Under the pieces are notes generated by a model. The model saw nothing but the letters and a program-made list of their open reading frames with translations. It searched no databases and had not been told where the DNA came from. Source: Corynebacterium suranareeae (GTDB lineage Bacteria > Actinomycetota > Actinomycetes > Mycobacteriales > Mycobacteriaceae). Taken from it: a stretch of DNA of 64,000 nucleotides. The DNA is taken from positions 2,356,001 through 2,420,000 of the forward strand of contig NZ_AP017369.1 in assembly GCF_002355155.1 (NCBI RefSeq). Direction: 5' to 3'. The position numbers were made by a program, and so were the translations under genes. Below, in pieces: positions 46,435 to 55,047 of this stretch (position 1 is its first letter; each line of letters begins with the position of its first letter).

Positions 46435-47436
46435 GTGCTTAAAAGATCCTCCCGCAAAAGATTTTCTCGACATGCCCTAGCCTCCACCTTGGCTCTGACA
46501 ACTGCGCTCGCGCTTAGCGCGTGTAATTCTTCATCAGAACCTGATTCACCTGAGGTCGAACAAGCAGTGGGCTTGGCTGTTGATGCACCACGAGTGGTGG
46601 TTCTAGATCCAGGTTCTGGCAACCTGCAGCGTCTGGAATACCAAGACATCTCTTCAGAGGGTGCTGCTGCTTCCCAAGAGCAAACCATCAACATTGCTCA
46701 AGGTTTTGCCCAATCAATCGGCGATGCCGCAAGTGTTGATACCCAAGCACCAGCAGGTGGAGATGTCACTACTTTCCACCTTCCGGTAACGGCGTCGACC
46801 ACCGAGGCTGAATTTAGCGATCAGGAAACCGTCAGCGCTTCTCGGGATATTTCTTTAACCGTGGGCAAACCTACATTTACTGATTTAACGCAAGTTGAAG
46901 ACGTCAATTCTACTGAGGGCTTTACTCTTGGAGTTCGCGCAACAGATAGTGGCCAGCACACCACGTTAAGTTTCGCTGCACCTGTTGATGCCACTGATAA
47001 CGGCCGGATGCTCATGGAGCAGTATCTGCTTACCTACACATCCTTGCCTATCGTTTTCCCCGCCGAAGACCTCGGTGTCGGAGCACGGTGGTCTGTAGAT
47101 AGCAGAGTGACCGGTGAATCCACCTTGCTGCAAACAGTGACCTACACCTTAAACAGCATTGAGGGCAGCACAGTAAATCTTGACGTCGAGGTGTCACAAC
47201 GCCCAAGCATGGGTGCTTTAGAAATCACCGACGACGAAACTTCAGACTCCGCTGAGCAGCTGACAGTTCTTAACTCCAATACCACCTCGGTGGGAAATCT
47301 GGTGGTAGATCTCAAGCAACCGCTGCCCACCGCAGGGCAAGTTTCTTGGACCACCCGCGTTATCTATGGCGGTTCTAATGAGCAGGTCCGCGTGGTGCAA
47401 GATACTACGTCCTCAATTAGCTTCGGGGATGAGTAA
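46435..47436 (+). CDS. Lipoprotein of unknown function
   Basis: 333 aa from a GTG start. Signal peptide with RKRFSRH, hydrophobic core and lipobox ALSAC, Cys at 30. The mature part is beta-rich with short repeated motifs: TTFHLPVTAST, ARWSVDSRVTGES, VNLDVEVSQRP, NLVVDLKQPLPT, suggesting a sandwich-like domain. No family recognised. Divergent from lspA with 187 bp between; the spacer includes the GCTTTTCGACGC motif that recurs in this window. Confidence 0.75.
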   Translation: MLKRSSRKRFSRHALASTLALTTALALSACNSSSEPDSPEVEQAVGLAVDAPRVVVLDPGSGNLQRLEYQDISSEGAAASQEQTINIAQGFAQSIGDAASVDTQAPAGGDVTTFHLPVTASTTEAEFSDQETVSASRDISLTVGKPTFTDLTQVEDVNSTEGFTLGVRATDSGQHTTLSFAAPVDATDNGRMLMEQYLLTYTSLPIVFPAEDLGVGARWSVDSRVTGESTLLQTVTYTLNSIEGSTVNLDVEVSQRPSMGALEITDDETSDSAEQLTVLNSNTTSVGNLVVDLKQPLPTAGQVSWTTRVIYGGSNEQVRVVQDTTSSISFGDE

Positions 47437-47456
47437 CTGAAAAAAGGTTGCCAACT

Positions 47457-47525
47457 ATGCCGTCGGTAGCGCATACTGGTCGGCATGGATCTTCAATAAT
47501 CAAACCCCAAAGCGTTATTTTTTAG
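47457..47525 (+). CDS. Candidate 22-residue leader peptide of the ABC-F gene
   Basis: ATG at 47457 with AAAAAAGG nine bases upstream opens MPSVAHTGRHGSSIIKPQSV followed by IF and TAG at 47523. It ends 67 bp before the ABC-F start. ABC-F resistance genes are often controlled by ribosome stalling on such leader peptides; ATGCCG and CGGCAT within it can pair. Candidate only; it may be chance. Confidence 0.35.
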   Translation: MPSVAHTGRHGSSIIKPQSVIF

Positions 47526-47591
47526 TTTTGCGCACTAGGCACCAGAGTTTTTTTAGGTGGCCTTGCGTTTTGTTATTGAAGGATTTTATTT

Positions 47592-49244
47592 ATGCGCACT
47601 TTTGCCAACTATATTGCCATTGACGGCCTCAGCTTTTCCTACCCCAATACACACGTCCTCACCGATATTTCCCTGACCGTATCAAAAGGGGAAATTGCAG
47701 GCCTAATAGGTGAAAACGGTGTGGGAAAGTCCACACTTTTAAGCCTTATCGCAGGTGTAATCGAACCTGATCAAGGCACTATTTACCTGCCTGAAAACAC
47801 TGGTTTTATCGCCCAGGAAACAGATTTACCTTTTGACCAACCCGTGCAATCGCTTATCGACGCCGCCGTCGCCCCAGTCCGCGCCGTCGATGCCGCCATT
47901 GCGGAGCTATCCACGCAACTGAGTGATGAATCTTTAAGCGCGGAGCAACAAGCAAAGGTAGCAACAGATTTCGACGCTGCACTAGGTGCCGCCGAAGAAC
48001 TTGGGCTGTGGGAATTAGATGCCCGCATTGAAACCGTGGTCGCAGGTTTAGGCCTTGCAGATGTAGAACGCAGCACTGCCATTGGTGAGCTTTCCGGTGG
48101 TCAACGCCGCCGTTTTGCCCTTGCTGCACTGCTGATGGAACCACACGAAGCGTTGATCTTCGATGAACCCACCAACCACCTTGATGATTCCGCCGTAGAC
48201 TTCCTCATTTCGGAAATCTCACGCTTCAAAGGCCCAATTCTGATTGCCAGCCACGACCGTTTCTTCCTCGATGCGGTATGCACAGAATTGATAGATCTTG
48301 ACCCTGCGTTAGGCCCAGAAGGTGGTGCTGGTGAAGAGGTCAAACAAGCAGTCTCCTTCGGTGGTGGCTTTTCCGAGTACATCAAAGAACGCGAATTACG
48401 GCGCACTCGCTGGTCACAACTTTATTTGGCTCAAGAAACAGAGCGTGCAAAATTGGAAGATGCCACCGGTATGGAAGAATCCGATATTTTCCACCGCTCC
48501 ACGTCCAAGTCAGAATCTAAAATCACTGAGAAGTTCTACGCCGATAGAGCAGCCAAAACTCAAGGCAACCGTGTCCGTTCTGCCAAAAATAGGTTGAAAG
48601 AACTCGAACGCTATGAAATCCCCGCCCCACCGAAACCATTGGAGTTTCAAGGTATTCCTGATTTCACCCGTCATGGGCACGGCGAAACACTAGAAGTCCG
48701 TGGCGTTGCCGTGGAAAACAGGCTTCAACCCTTGACTTTCCGCATTGATCCCGGTGATCACATCCTGGTTGAAGGCCCTAACGGCGTCGGCAAATCAACC
48801 TTACTCAGCGTTTTAGCAGGCACACTGGAACCCACTGAGGGAGAATTAATCATCCCCGAAGGCTTAAAGATTGCTCGGTTAAAACAAGACGATCAATGGA
48901 CTGACAAGCAATTAGACACACCCGTCGATGAGCTTTTCGCGACCCTGTCCAAAGGTCCGGTCGAGCTTAGCCTGGTGGAAATGGGGCTGTTGAGGAAGGC
49001 GTCGCAAAGCAGCCCGCTTCGGGCCCTATCCCTTGGCCAACGCCGGCGCGTCTCGCTCGGCCTAATCCTGGCAAGCCCGCCAGATCTTTTGCTTCTCGAC
49101 GAACCCACCAACCACCTCTCCCTCGCGCTAAGCGAGGAACTTGAGGCTGCAATGGAAAAATTCCCCGGCCGCGTTATTCTGGCCAGCCATGATAGGTGGA
49201 TCAGAAAACGATGGACGGGGAAGAAAATCAGCCTGAGTTTTTAA
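47592..49244 (+). CDS. ABC-F family ATPase, antibiotic-resistance type
   Basis: 550 aa with two ABC domains and no membrane part. First domain: Walker A GENGVGKST (40-48), signature LSGGQRRR, Walker B ALIFDEPTNHLDDSAV. An interdomain linker with basic helix (about 265-345). Second domain: GPNGVGKST, signature LSLGQRRRVSLG, LLLLDEPTNHLS. ABC-F proteins bind the ribosomal E site and dislodge antibiotics or regulate translation; the domain layout fits the actinobacterial macrolide/lincosamide-type (OleB/TlrC/LmrC) better than EttA, but the drug is unknown. GAAGGA lies eight bases before the ATG. Convergent with the next lipoprotein, 3 bp apart. Confidence 0.88.
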   Translation: MRTFANYIAIDGLSFSYPNTHVLTDISLTVSKGEIAGLIGENGVGKSTLLSLIAGVIEPDQGTIYLPENTGFIAQETDLPFDQPVQSLIDAAVAPVRAVDAAIAELSTQLSDESLSAEQQAKVATDFDAALGAAEELGLWELDARIETVVAGLGLADVERSTAIGELSGGQRRRFALAALLMEPHEALIFDEPTNHLDDSAVDFLISEISRFKGPILIASHDRFFLDAVCTELIDLDPALGPEGGAGEEVKQAVSFGGGFSEYIKERELRRTRWSQLYLAQETERAKLEDATGMEESDIFHRSTSKSESKITEKFYADRAAKTQGNRVRSAKNRLKELERYEIPAPPKPLEFQGIPDFTRHGHGETLEVRGVAVENRLQPLTFRIDPGDHILVEGPNGVGKSTLLSVLAGTLEPTEGELIIPEGLKIARLKQDDQWTDKQLDTPVDELFATLSKGPVELSLVEMGLLRKASQSSPLRALSLGQRRRVSLGLILASPPDLLLLDEPTNHLSLALSEELEAAMEKFPGRVILASHDRWIRKRWTGKKISLSF

Positions 49245-49247
49245 ACT

Positions 49248-49838
49248 CTACTGAACAGGAGCCTCTTCAACTACGGCGCCTTCTTCTGCTGGAACATCTT
49301 CAATGCCAGCAGAGGAAGCATCAGTGCCAACACACATTGGAGGAACTTGCTCAGGAGCAACAGTGTTGGTGATCAAAATACATGCCCAGTCCTGAGATAG
49401 CTGCCAGTTGCCGTCAGTGTTAACGAACTCCACGCCCTCAGCTTCCTGCTCCGCGCGATCCGGAAGCTGGAACATCACAGTGGTGAGCACCTCTGAGGTT
49501 GGGTCATAGCCCGGAAGAACCGAACCGACAACCTGGAACTCAGCGCCGGACTCCACCTTGGCTTGAGTCATGGTCTCAAACAGCTCAGGAGCATTCTCTG
49601 AACCCTGAACAGTCTTGATCTTTTCCTCAATAGGAGCCTCAGGGTCTGTTGCTACAGCCAAGATAGCGTTGAGTTCCTCAGCAGTTGGATACTGGGATGC
49701 CACATCAGAAGATGCCGAAGCGCTCGATGAAGCGGTGGTGGATGAATCCGAAGAGGAATCGTCACTGCTTGAACACGCGCTAAGAGTCAGCGCTGCTGCG
49801 ACAGTAAAAGTTACTGCGGTTGCCTTGAAAAGCTTCAC
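49248..49838 (-). CDS. MTB12-like lipoprotein
   Basis: 196 aa. Signal peptide with lipobox TLSAC, Cys at 22, followed by Ser-rich spacer (DDSSSDSSTTASSSASASS). The mature domain is that of the low-molecular-weight antigen MTB12 type: PTAEELNAILAVATDPEAP, a strand-rich middle with FQVVGSVLPGYDPTSEV and a late NWQLSQDWACILI. Paralogue of the protein at 5573-6220. Surface-exposed by lipid anchor; function unknown. Convergent with the ABC-F gene. Confidence 0.82.
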   Translation of the reverse strand: MKLFKATAVTFTVAAALTLSACSSSDDSSSDSSTTASSSASASSDVASQYPTAEELNAILAVATDPEAPIEEKIKTVQGSENAPELFETMTQAKVESGAEFQVVGSVLPGYDPTSEVLTTVMFQLPDRAEQEAEGVEFVNTDGNWQLSQDWACILITNTVAPEQVPPMCVGTDASSAGIEDVPAEEGAVVEEAPVQ

Positions 49839-50138
49839 GATGAAAATGATCCTTTGCTCTAATCTCTGGTCGCCAAAAATCTGTCGCCTTTCACTTACAG
49901 CCTTAAAACAAGGCTTATAAGCGACGGATGATCTCGTGCCTCATCCCCACACTAAACGCACCCAAGTCTACTAGGGGTAGATACGGGGTAAAACGTTAAG
50001 TCGTGCGACAATCTCGATGACTTTCCCAACAAAGGGTACACGTGATTCATTTGTTACCAACATCCCGACGCGTGAAAAGACCCTGGCAATCCACTGCTAT
50101 GCACATAACAACTGCAGCTAGTTGATACGCTAGAGCGC
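49839..50138. other. Divergent promoter region (300 bp)
   Basis: No gene seen. It separates the minus-strand lipoprotein gene from ansA on the plus strand. A TACGCT -10 element (50126-50131) lies so close to the ansA ATG that its mRNA could be leaderless. No clear regulator site. Confidence 0.55.
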
Positions 50139-51116
50139 ATGTCGAAGCAGCACTCCACACCATCAAACAATGATGAAGAACACACTTCCCCTACCCAAAA
50201 GGTTGCGGTAATTACCACCGGCGGAACCATCGCTTGCACTTCCGATGCCAATGGGCATTTGCTTCCTACCGTCAGCGGCGCAGAACTACTCGCCCCCATC
50301 GCCCCGCGGTTTAATGGAGCGCAGATCGCTTTTGAAATCTACGAAATCAACCGCCTCGATTCTTCTTCCATGACGTTTGAGGATCTAGACACCATCATCG
50401 CCACCGTGCACAAAGTGCTCGAAGACCCAAACGTTGTTGGCGTAGTAGTCACCCACGGAACAGACTCCATGGAAGAATCCGCCATCGCAGTAGATACATT
50501 CCTCAATGATCCTCGCCCAGTCATTTTCACCGGCGCACAAAAACCCTTCGACCACCCAGAGTCAGACGGCCCCAACAACCTTTTCGAAGCATGCCTTATC
50601 GCATCCGACCCTTCCGCCAGAGGAATCGGCGCTCTTATCGTCTTTGGTCACGCTGTCATCCCCGCTCGCGGCTGCGTGAAGTGGCATACCTCCGATGAAT
50701 TAGCATTTGCCTCCAACGGCCCTGAAGAGCCAGAACGTCCCGATGCGCTACCAGTAGCTAAATTGGCAGACGTATCCGTAGAAATCATCCCTGCCTACCC
50801 CGGCGCGACAGGCACGATGGTTGAAGCGGCACTTGCTGCTGGCGCTCAAGGACTAGTTGTTGAAGCAATGGGATCCGGCAACGTTGGCTCCCGCATGGGC
50901 GATGCGCTTGGTAAAGCACTTGACGCCGGAATCCCTGTGGTCATGAGCACCAGGGTTCCACGCGGTGAGGTGTCCGGCGTATATGGCGGTGCAGGTGGTG
51001 GCGCTACCCTAGCCGCTAAGGGTGTCGTGGGATCTAGGTACTTCCGTGCAGGTCAGGCACGTATTCTTCTCGCTGCTGCCATCGCCACGGGCGTTCATCC
51101 AGCGACGCTGTTTTAA
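50139..51116 (+). CDS. ansA: L-asparaginase
   Basis: 325 aa, type I/II bacterial asparaginase fold. First catalytic motif VITTGGTIACTS with nucleophile Thr at about 30; second motif VVVTHGTDSMEE with Thr108, Asp109 (105-112). YPGATGTMVEAAL and GVVGSRYFRAGQARILLA near the C-terminus fit. It has no signal peptide, so it is probably cytosolic and may support asparagine use as nitrogen source. The ATG is 8 bp from the -10 TACGCT; there is no Shine-Dalgarno site, so a leaderless mRNA is likely. The symbol is by family; the species may use ansA1. Confidence 0.92.
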   Translation: MSKQHSTPSNNDEEHTSPTQKVAVITTGGTIACTSDANGHLLPTVSGAELLAPIAPRFNGAQIAFEIYEINRLDSSSMTFEDLDTIIATVHKVLEDPNVVGVVVTHGTDSMEESAIAVDTFLNDPRPVIFTGAQKPFDHPESDGPNNLFEACLIASDPSARGIGALIVFGHAVIPARGCVKWHTSDELAFASNGPEEPERPDALPVAKLADVSVEIIPAYPGATGTMVEAALAAGAQGLVVEAMGSGNVGSRMGDALGKALDAGIPVVMSTRVPRGEVSGVYGGAGGGATLAAKGVVGSRYFRAGQARILLAAAIATGVHPATLF

Positions 51117-51176
51117 AAGGGTTTTGGTGGTTGGATCGACTTGGTATTTGTAGGCTCCAGGTCTGTCATTATCAAA

Positions 51177-51239
51177 GTCAAACATACGTGACAAAAATTC
51201 TGATTTTTGAGATTTTTTGGCATGTGTGTTCGGTTTGAC
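51177..51239. repeat. Palindromic repeat unit 1
   Basis: 63 bp; arms begin GTCAAAC and end GTTTGAC, core ATACGTGAC/CATGTGTG partly paired, T-rich loop. Diverged member of the family at 24921-25060. Confidence 0.55.
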
Positions 51240-51251
51240 TCTCAGTGTAAA

Positions 51252-51308
51252 ACCAAACATACGGCCAAGAATCTGCGAAAATAGAAAATCTTGTCCTCTC
51301 TATCTGGT
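51252..51308. repeat. Palindromic repeat unit 2
   Basis: 57 bp; arm ACCAAACATACGGCCAAG and a 3' arm CTTGTCCTCTCTATCTGGT, loop 20 nt with GAAAAT. Shares ACCAAACATACG and AGAAAATCTTG with unit B at 25001-25060. Confidence 0.6.
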
Positions 51309-51342
51309 CCGAGTGTGGTCTGAGTGCCCTGTCTGCGCGAAG

Positions 51343-51400
51343 ACCAAACCAGGAGACCCAGTTTCCTGATTTTTCGGGATCCTGGGTCTCCTGGTTTGGT
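51343..51400. repeat. Palindromic repeat unit 3 (perfect)
   Basis: 19-bp perfect arms, ACCAAACCAGGAGACCCAG at 51343-51361 and its exact complement at 51382-51400, loop 20 nt with central TTTTT. Confidence 0.9.
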
Positions 51401-51414
51401 TTATCGCGCTCGAC

Positions 51415-51472
51415 ACCAGACACAGGGACCCAGCATTCGGTTTTTTGACGATTCTGGGTCTCCTGGTTTGGT
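51415..51472. repeat. Palindromic repeat unit 4
   Basis: 58 bp, 72 bp after unit 3. The 3' arm (51454-51472) is identical to that of unit 3; the 5' arm (51415-51433, ACCAGACACAGGGACCCAG) is diverged. The loop is again 20 nt with central T's. Confidence 0.85.
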
Positions 51473-51619
51473 CGGTCTCGAATTCGGACCTCCAACCCAA
51501 AAGGTAATACCTCCCTAGCAGCGCTTCTAAGGGGTTTTCAGCACCTCACGCATACAAATACTCATTCGAAAATTTGGGAGCGTTAAACAGGCGATAAAGC
51601 ACTCTCGGCATTCCAGGTC

Positions 51620-53020
51620 TTAATCGTCTTGCTCTGCCTCACCGTTTTCTGCAAACCAGTCAGCCCAATCCAAACTATCGAGCGGATCTGCTGGTTGTAG
51701 CTCTGGATCATCCATGGCAAAGCTCTTGGTTCGTCCTCTTGTTGTGCTGCGTGTTTCAAAACGTACTGATACCACCCCGTGGCCTGCGCCTTGCACCCAC
51801 CCGTGCCCGAAATCTGGGTGATAGACATCTTGGGTGGCTCGCCATATGGTCGATACTTCTTCGGAATGTACTTCTATGGTGGAATTATTTACAGCTGAAG
51901 ATTGCACCCCCGCTTCGTAATCAGTATCTGGAGCAGGCGGGCTGATGATCTGGCGGTCCAGTTCCGGAAACAAGATGTCCTGGCGGGATTCTTCCAATCC
52001 GGAGAAACTGACTCCAACTAGTCGAATAGGGCCAACTTCTCCTGGGTAGCGGGCGAGTCGGAAGGCGGTTGCTTCCAAAGTTTCATAATCATCGGTGGCG
52101 TAAGACAAGGTGTAGGAGCGAGATTCGATTCGAAAATCTGCCATGCGAAGTTTCACACTGACGGTTCTGGCCCCTCTGCCATCTTTGAGAAGTCGGCGGT
52201 GAGCACCTTCGGCAGATCGGATAATTGCTGCATCTACTTGTTGGCGGGTAGTTAAATCCTTTTCATAGGTGTGTTCTTGGGAGATTTGTTTCGCCTCGGC
52301 GCGGGGTTCAACCGGGCGGTCGTCGATTCCTCGGGCAAGGTTCCACAGTGAAATTCCGATGGTTGTACCGAGACTGATTTCTACTTCTTTTTGGGTTAGT
52401 GCAGCTAGATCACCGATTGTCTCTACTCCCATGGTGGCAAGCTTTGCTCCGGTAACTGGACCTACTCCCCACAAGGCACCAACTGGAAGTGGGTCTAGAA
52501 GATCGTGTTGTTGGTCTACCGGCACCACAAACACGCCATCTGGTTTTGCTCTGCCGGACCCGATTTTGGCAATTTGTTTACCCGAACCAGCCCCTACCGA
52601 CGAGGGCAGACCTGTGGCTTCTTTGATTTCTGCGCGCAGCTCTTCTGCCCACTGACGGACTTCTTCTGGAGTGGCACCAATTAGTGCTTCTGGTTCCATA
52701 AAGCCTTCATCGATGCTTAGTCGTTCAACTATTCCTGCGCGTTTTTCTATTATTTGAAACACCCGGCGCGATGCGGCGGAGTACACAACGTGTCGTGGTG
52801 ACACCACCACTGCGCCAAACCCAACCCGGGCTTTTGCTTGGTGCATGGGCATGGCGGATTTCGCCCCAAATTTTCGGGCCTCATAGGATGCGCCAGCAAC
52901 AACACCTCTGCCGGAGACACCGCCGACTAAGACAGGGCGTCCTCTTAATGTTGGTCGGGTGAGCTGCTCACAGGATGCGAAGAAGGCATCCATGTCGATG
53001 TGCAGAACCCAGCGTTGCAT
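51620..53020 (-). CDS. dinB: DNA polymerase IV DinB
   Basis: Y-family translesion polymerase. I choose the ATG at 53020 (MQRWVLHIDMDAFFASCEQ), giving 466 aa; an upstream TTG frame start would add 17 residues without support. Catalytic motifs: HIDMDAFFASCEQ at the N-terminus, SIDEGFME (about 100-107) with conserved Asp-Glu, and SKQIAKIGSGRAKPDG for GSGKQIAK near 140. The little-finger domain follows (to about 350), and the C-terminal ~100 residues are an extra tail with WRATQDVYHPDFGHGW, seen in actinobacterial DinP types. The likely role is mutagenic bypass. Convergent-free end with the repeat region downstream. Confidence 0.92.
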   Translation of the reverse strand: MQRWVLHIDMDAFFASCEQLTRPTLRGRPVLVGGVSGRGVVAGASYEARKFGAKSAMPMHQAKARVGFGAVVVSPRHVVYSAASRRVFQIIEKRAGIVERLSIDEGFMEPEALIGATPEEVRQWAEELRAEIKEATGLPSSVGAGSGKQIAKIGSGRAKPDGVFVVPVDQQHDLLDPLPVGALWGVGPVTGAKLATMGVETIGDLAALTQKEVEISLGTTIGISLWNLARGIDDRPVEPRAEAKQISQEHTYEKDLTTRQQVDAAIIRSAEGAHRRLLKDGRGARTVSVKLRMADFRIESRSYTLSYATDDYETLEATAFRLARYPGEVGPIRLVGVSFSGLEESRQDILFPELDRQIISPPAPDTDYEAGVQSSAVNNSTIEVHSEEVSTIWRATQDVYHPDFGHGWVQGAGHGVVSVRFETRSTTRGRTKSFAMDDPELQPADPLDSLDWADWFAENGEAEQDD

Positions 53021-53085
53021 GCCTTTTATGGTAGTTGACCAGCTGGTTAAAAGGTTAATCGAACAGGTCAACGATTAAGGAACGG

Positions 53086-53976
53086 TTAGGAGGGGCGTCG
53101 CAAAGCAACCGCAATGACAACCAGCACAATGCCGACTAGCTCAGCCACTGACAGCATCTGGCCCAGCGCAAGCGCTCCCATGAGCGTGGCGCTGATCGGC
53201 AAAATGGCCAGGAGCAGCGCGAAGTAGGATCGACCTGCCATGCGAAGCACAATCTGGTCGAGTCCATAAGGGATTACCGCCGAGAGCACGCCTAGGCCAA
53301 GAGCCAATCCGATCACCTCAATTAGAGAAAGTTCCGTAGCACCAAGCCCTGGCCACCACCATATCGCCAGCGGTAGGGAGAGTACTGCTGCCCACGTAAA
53401 ACCAACCGCCATGCCTGTTTTGCTGGACGAAGCATCGCCTGCAATCCGGTTTCCCGCGATGATATACATAGCCCACAATAGTGCTGCCGCCAGCGCAAAC
53501 ATCACGCCTATGCTGTTGTCCGACCACTGCGCGCCACTGATAACCAGCACGCCGATACCCGCAAGAAGCAACGCTGCCCAATCCCGCACAGTTTTACTTC
53601 CCAACGCCGCTACTGCGATGGGCCCTAGAAACTCAATAGCAACTGCTGTGCCCATCGGGATACGTGCGATCGCCTCATAAAAAGTGATATTCATAGCCAA
53701 CGTGGACACCCCATACACTGCGGCATAAAAACCAGTCTGGCCAATAAAACTTCGCACCGCAGGCCGATACAGGACAAGCAGGATCGCTGCCGCCGCTGCC
53801 ACCCGCATCCACGCAACCAGTGCTGGCGGGAAACTTTCAAACAGTCCCACAGCAAGGGCAGCACCGGCATACAAAGACACACCGTTAACCACCATCAAAA
53901 TGGGGGCTAGCACAGGGTTTCTTCTCTTTGGGCCCCTTAGGTTCTCTTGCCCACGGGCAACAGCATCATCATTCAC
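53086..53976 (-). CDS. EamA/DMT transporter, RhtA-like
   Basis: 296 aa with ten predicted membrane helices. Two EamA repeats: NGVSLYAGAALAVGLFESF and FYEAIARIPMGTAVAIEFLGPIAVA, then LLWAMYIIAGNRIAG and LGLGVLSAVIPYGLDQIVLR. The FLGPIAVA and IPYGLDQ strings are typical of RhtA-type threonine/homoserine exporters, but the substrate is inferred. An N-terminal polar segment (DDAVARGQENLRGPKRRN) precedes helix one. 65 bp upstream of dinB, same strand; probably not one operon as each has its own spacing. Confidence 0.85.
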   Translation of the reverse strand: MNDDAVARGQENLRGPKRRNPVLAPILMVVNGVSLYAGAALAVGLFESFPPALVAWMRVAAAAAILLVLYRPAVRSFIGQTGFYAAVYGVSTLAMNITFYEAIARIPMGTAVAIEFLGPIAVAALGSKTVRDWAALLLAGIGVLVISGAQWSDNSIGVMFALAAALLWAMYIIAGNRIAGDASSSKTGMAVGFTWAAVLSLPLAIWWWPGLGATELSLIEVIGLALGLGVLSAVIPYGLDQIVLRMAGRSYFALLLAILPISATLMGALALGQMLSVAELVGIVLVVIAVALRRPS

Positions 53977-54030
53977 ATAACGACACCTTACTTCAGACCC
54001 ATCAGACTTCAGGCTTTAAGACTTTAGGCT

Positions 54031-55047
54031 TTAAGACTTCCATCTCCGAGCTTTCAAAATCGCCGCCACGGTATACGCCACGGTGGGATTTTCATCATCG
54101 ACAAGCTGCACAATCAACTTTCGCGCTGGTGCTATGTCAAACTCTGCCAACGCTTGCGCAATCCGGCCACGCACCGGAGACATCGTCTCCTCGTCTTCTA
54201 GTGCGCGCTCAAATTTCCCCATCACCTCGACCTGCACGGACTGATCAAAACCAGCCAGCAATTCAGCTGCATCAACATCCCTGACACCGGTTAGAACCAT
54301 GGACACCAACTGTTCTACCGCAAGTTCATCACGTGCTTTCCCCAACGCCAGCGCAGCTTCAGCTCTCACAGAAGGATCTACGTCGTGCAAAGCCTGCCGA
54401 AGCCACTGCCCGGTAGCGCCCGTTGACGGAGCGCTTGCTATAACCCGCGACACAATCCTTACCGCCCGAAGCCGCACCGCCACATCCTTTGAGCGCAGGC
54501 CCCGTGCCGCCAATGCAACAGCTTCCTCACCCCGCTGCACAACGGCCCACGACAGCGCACCTTCCGCATTCAGGTCAGCCTCCCCCAGTGCTGATTCCAC
54601 CAATGTTTCTGGCGCCACATCTTCCCTGCCCGACACCGAATCAAAGGCCACGGCTTGACGTTGCGTCGGATCTCCCGATCTCAACCGATGTAGGATTTGC
54701 ACTGCATCCAGCGCAGATTCCCAATCCGATACCTGCGCATCTCGGACTGCTTTCAACCTCGCCAGAAGCTCCCTTTCCATAGAAATCCTGGCAGAGGTCT
54801 TGGCGATCATCTCCGAAACAACTGCCTGCGGATCAAATTCCGGATCATCAAGCGCTTCGCCAACCTGCTTTAAACTAAGCCCTAAGCTGCGCAAACCTTC
54901 AATGTGAAGAATCCTACGCACATCAGATTCCGCATATTCCCGATATCCAGACGCCGTCTGCTCCGGGGTAACCAAACCCAACTTTTCGTAATGCCGCAAC
55001 ATGCGCGCACTCACTCCACTGAGCTTGGATACCTCACCGATCAGCAT
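54031..55047 (-). CDS. MerR-family regulator with HEAT-like repeats
   Basis: 338 aa. Residues 1-70 are a MerR helix-turn-helix and wing: IGEVSKLSGVSARMLRHYEKLGLV, TASGYREYAESDVRRI. A helical segment to about 130 follows, including the linker to dimer helix. The C-terminal half, about 150-335, has HEAT-type helical repeats (VRAEAALALGKARDELA, VRLRAVRIVSRVIA). The combination is unusual: MerR proteins normally carry a small-ligand domain. It overlaps the HEAT gene upstream by 7 bp, so the two are one operon, likely autoregulated from the palindrome at 55672-55688. Confidence 0.86.
   Translation of the reverse strand: MLIGEVSKLSGVSARMLRHYEKLGLVTPEQTASGYREYAESDVRRILHIEGLRSLGLSLKQVGEALDDPEFDPQAVVSEMIAKTSARISMERELLARLKAVRDAQVSDWESALDAVQILHRLRSGDPTQRQAVAFDSVSGREDVAPETLVESALGEADLNAEGALSWAVVQRGEEAVALAARGLRSKDVAVRLRAVRIVSRVIASAPSTGATGQWLRQALHDVDPSVRAEAALALGKARDELAVEQLVSMVLTGVRDVDAAELLAGFDQSVQVEVMGKFERALEDEETMSPVRGRIAQALAEFDIAPARKLIVQLVDDENPTVAYTVAAILKARRWKS

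Larger units (their letters stand above)
51117..51619. other. Repeat-rich spacer (503 bp)
   Basis: No gene supported. Filled by four palindromic units (51177-51239, 51252-51308, 51343-51400, 51415-51472), listed separately. The remainder downstream, to the dinB stop at 51620, is unremarkable. Confidence 0.8.

Noticed and set aside
51178..51518. Frames of 64 to 105 codons with repeated QTRRP or PNQETQ motifs
   Set aside because: The repeated peptide comes from the palindromic DNA units read in frame, not from a protein family.
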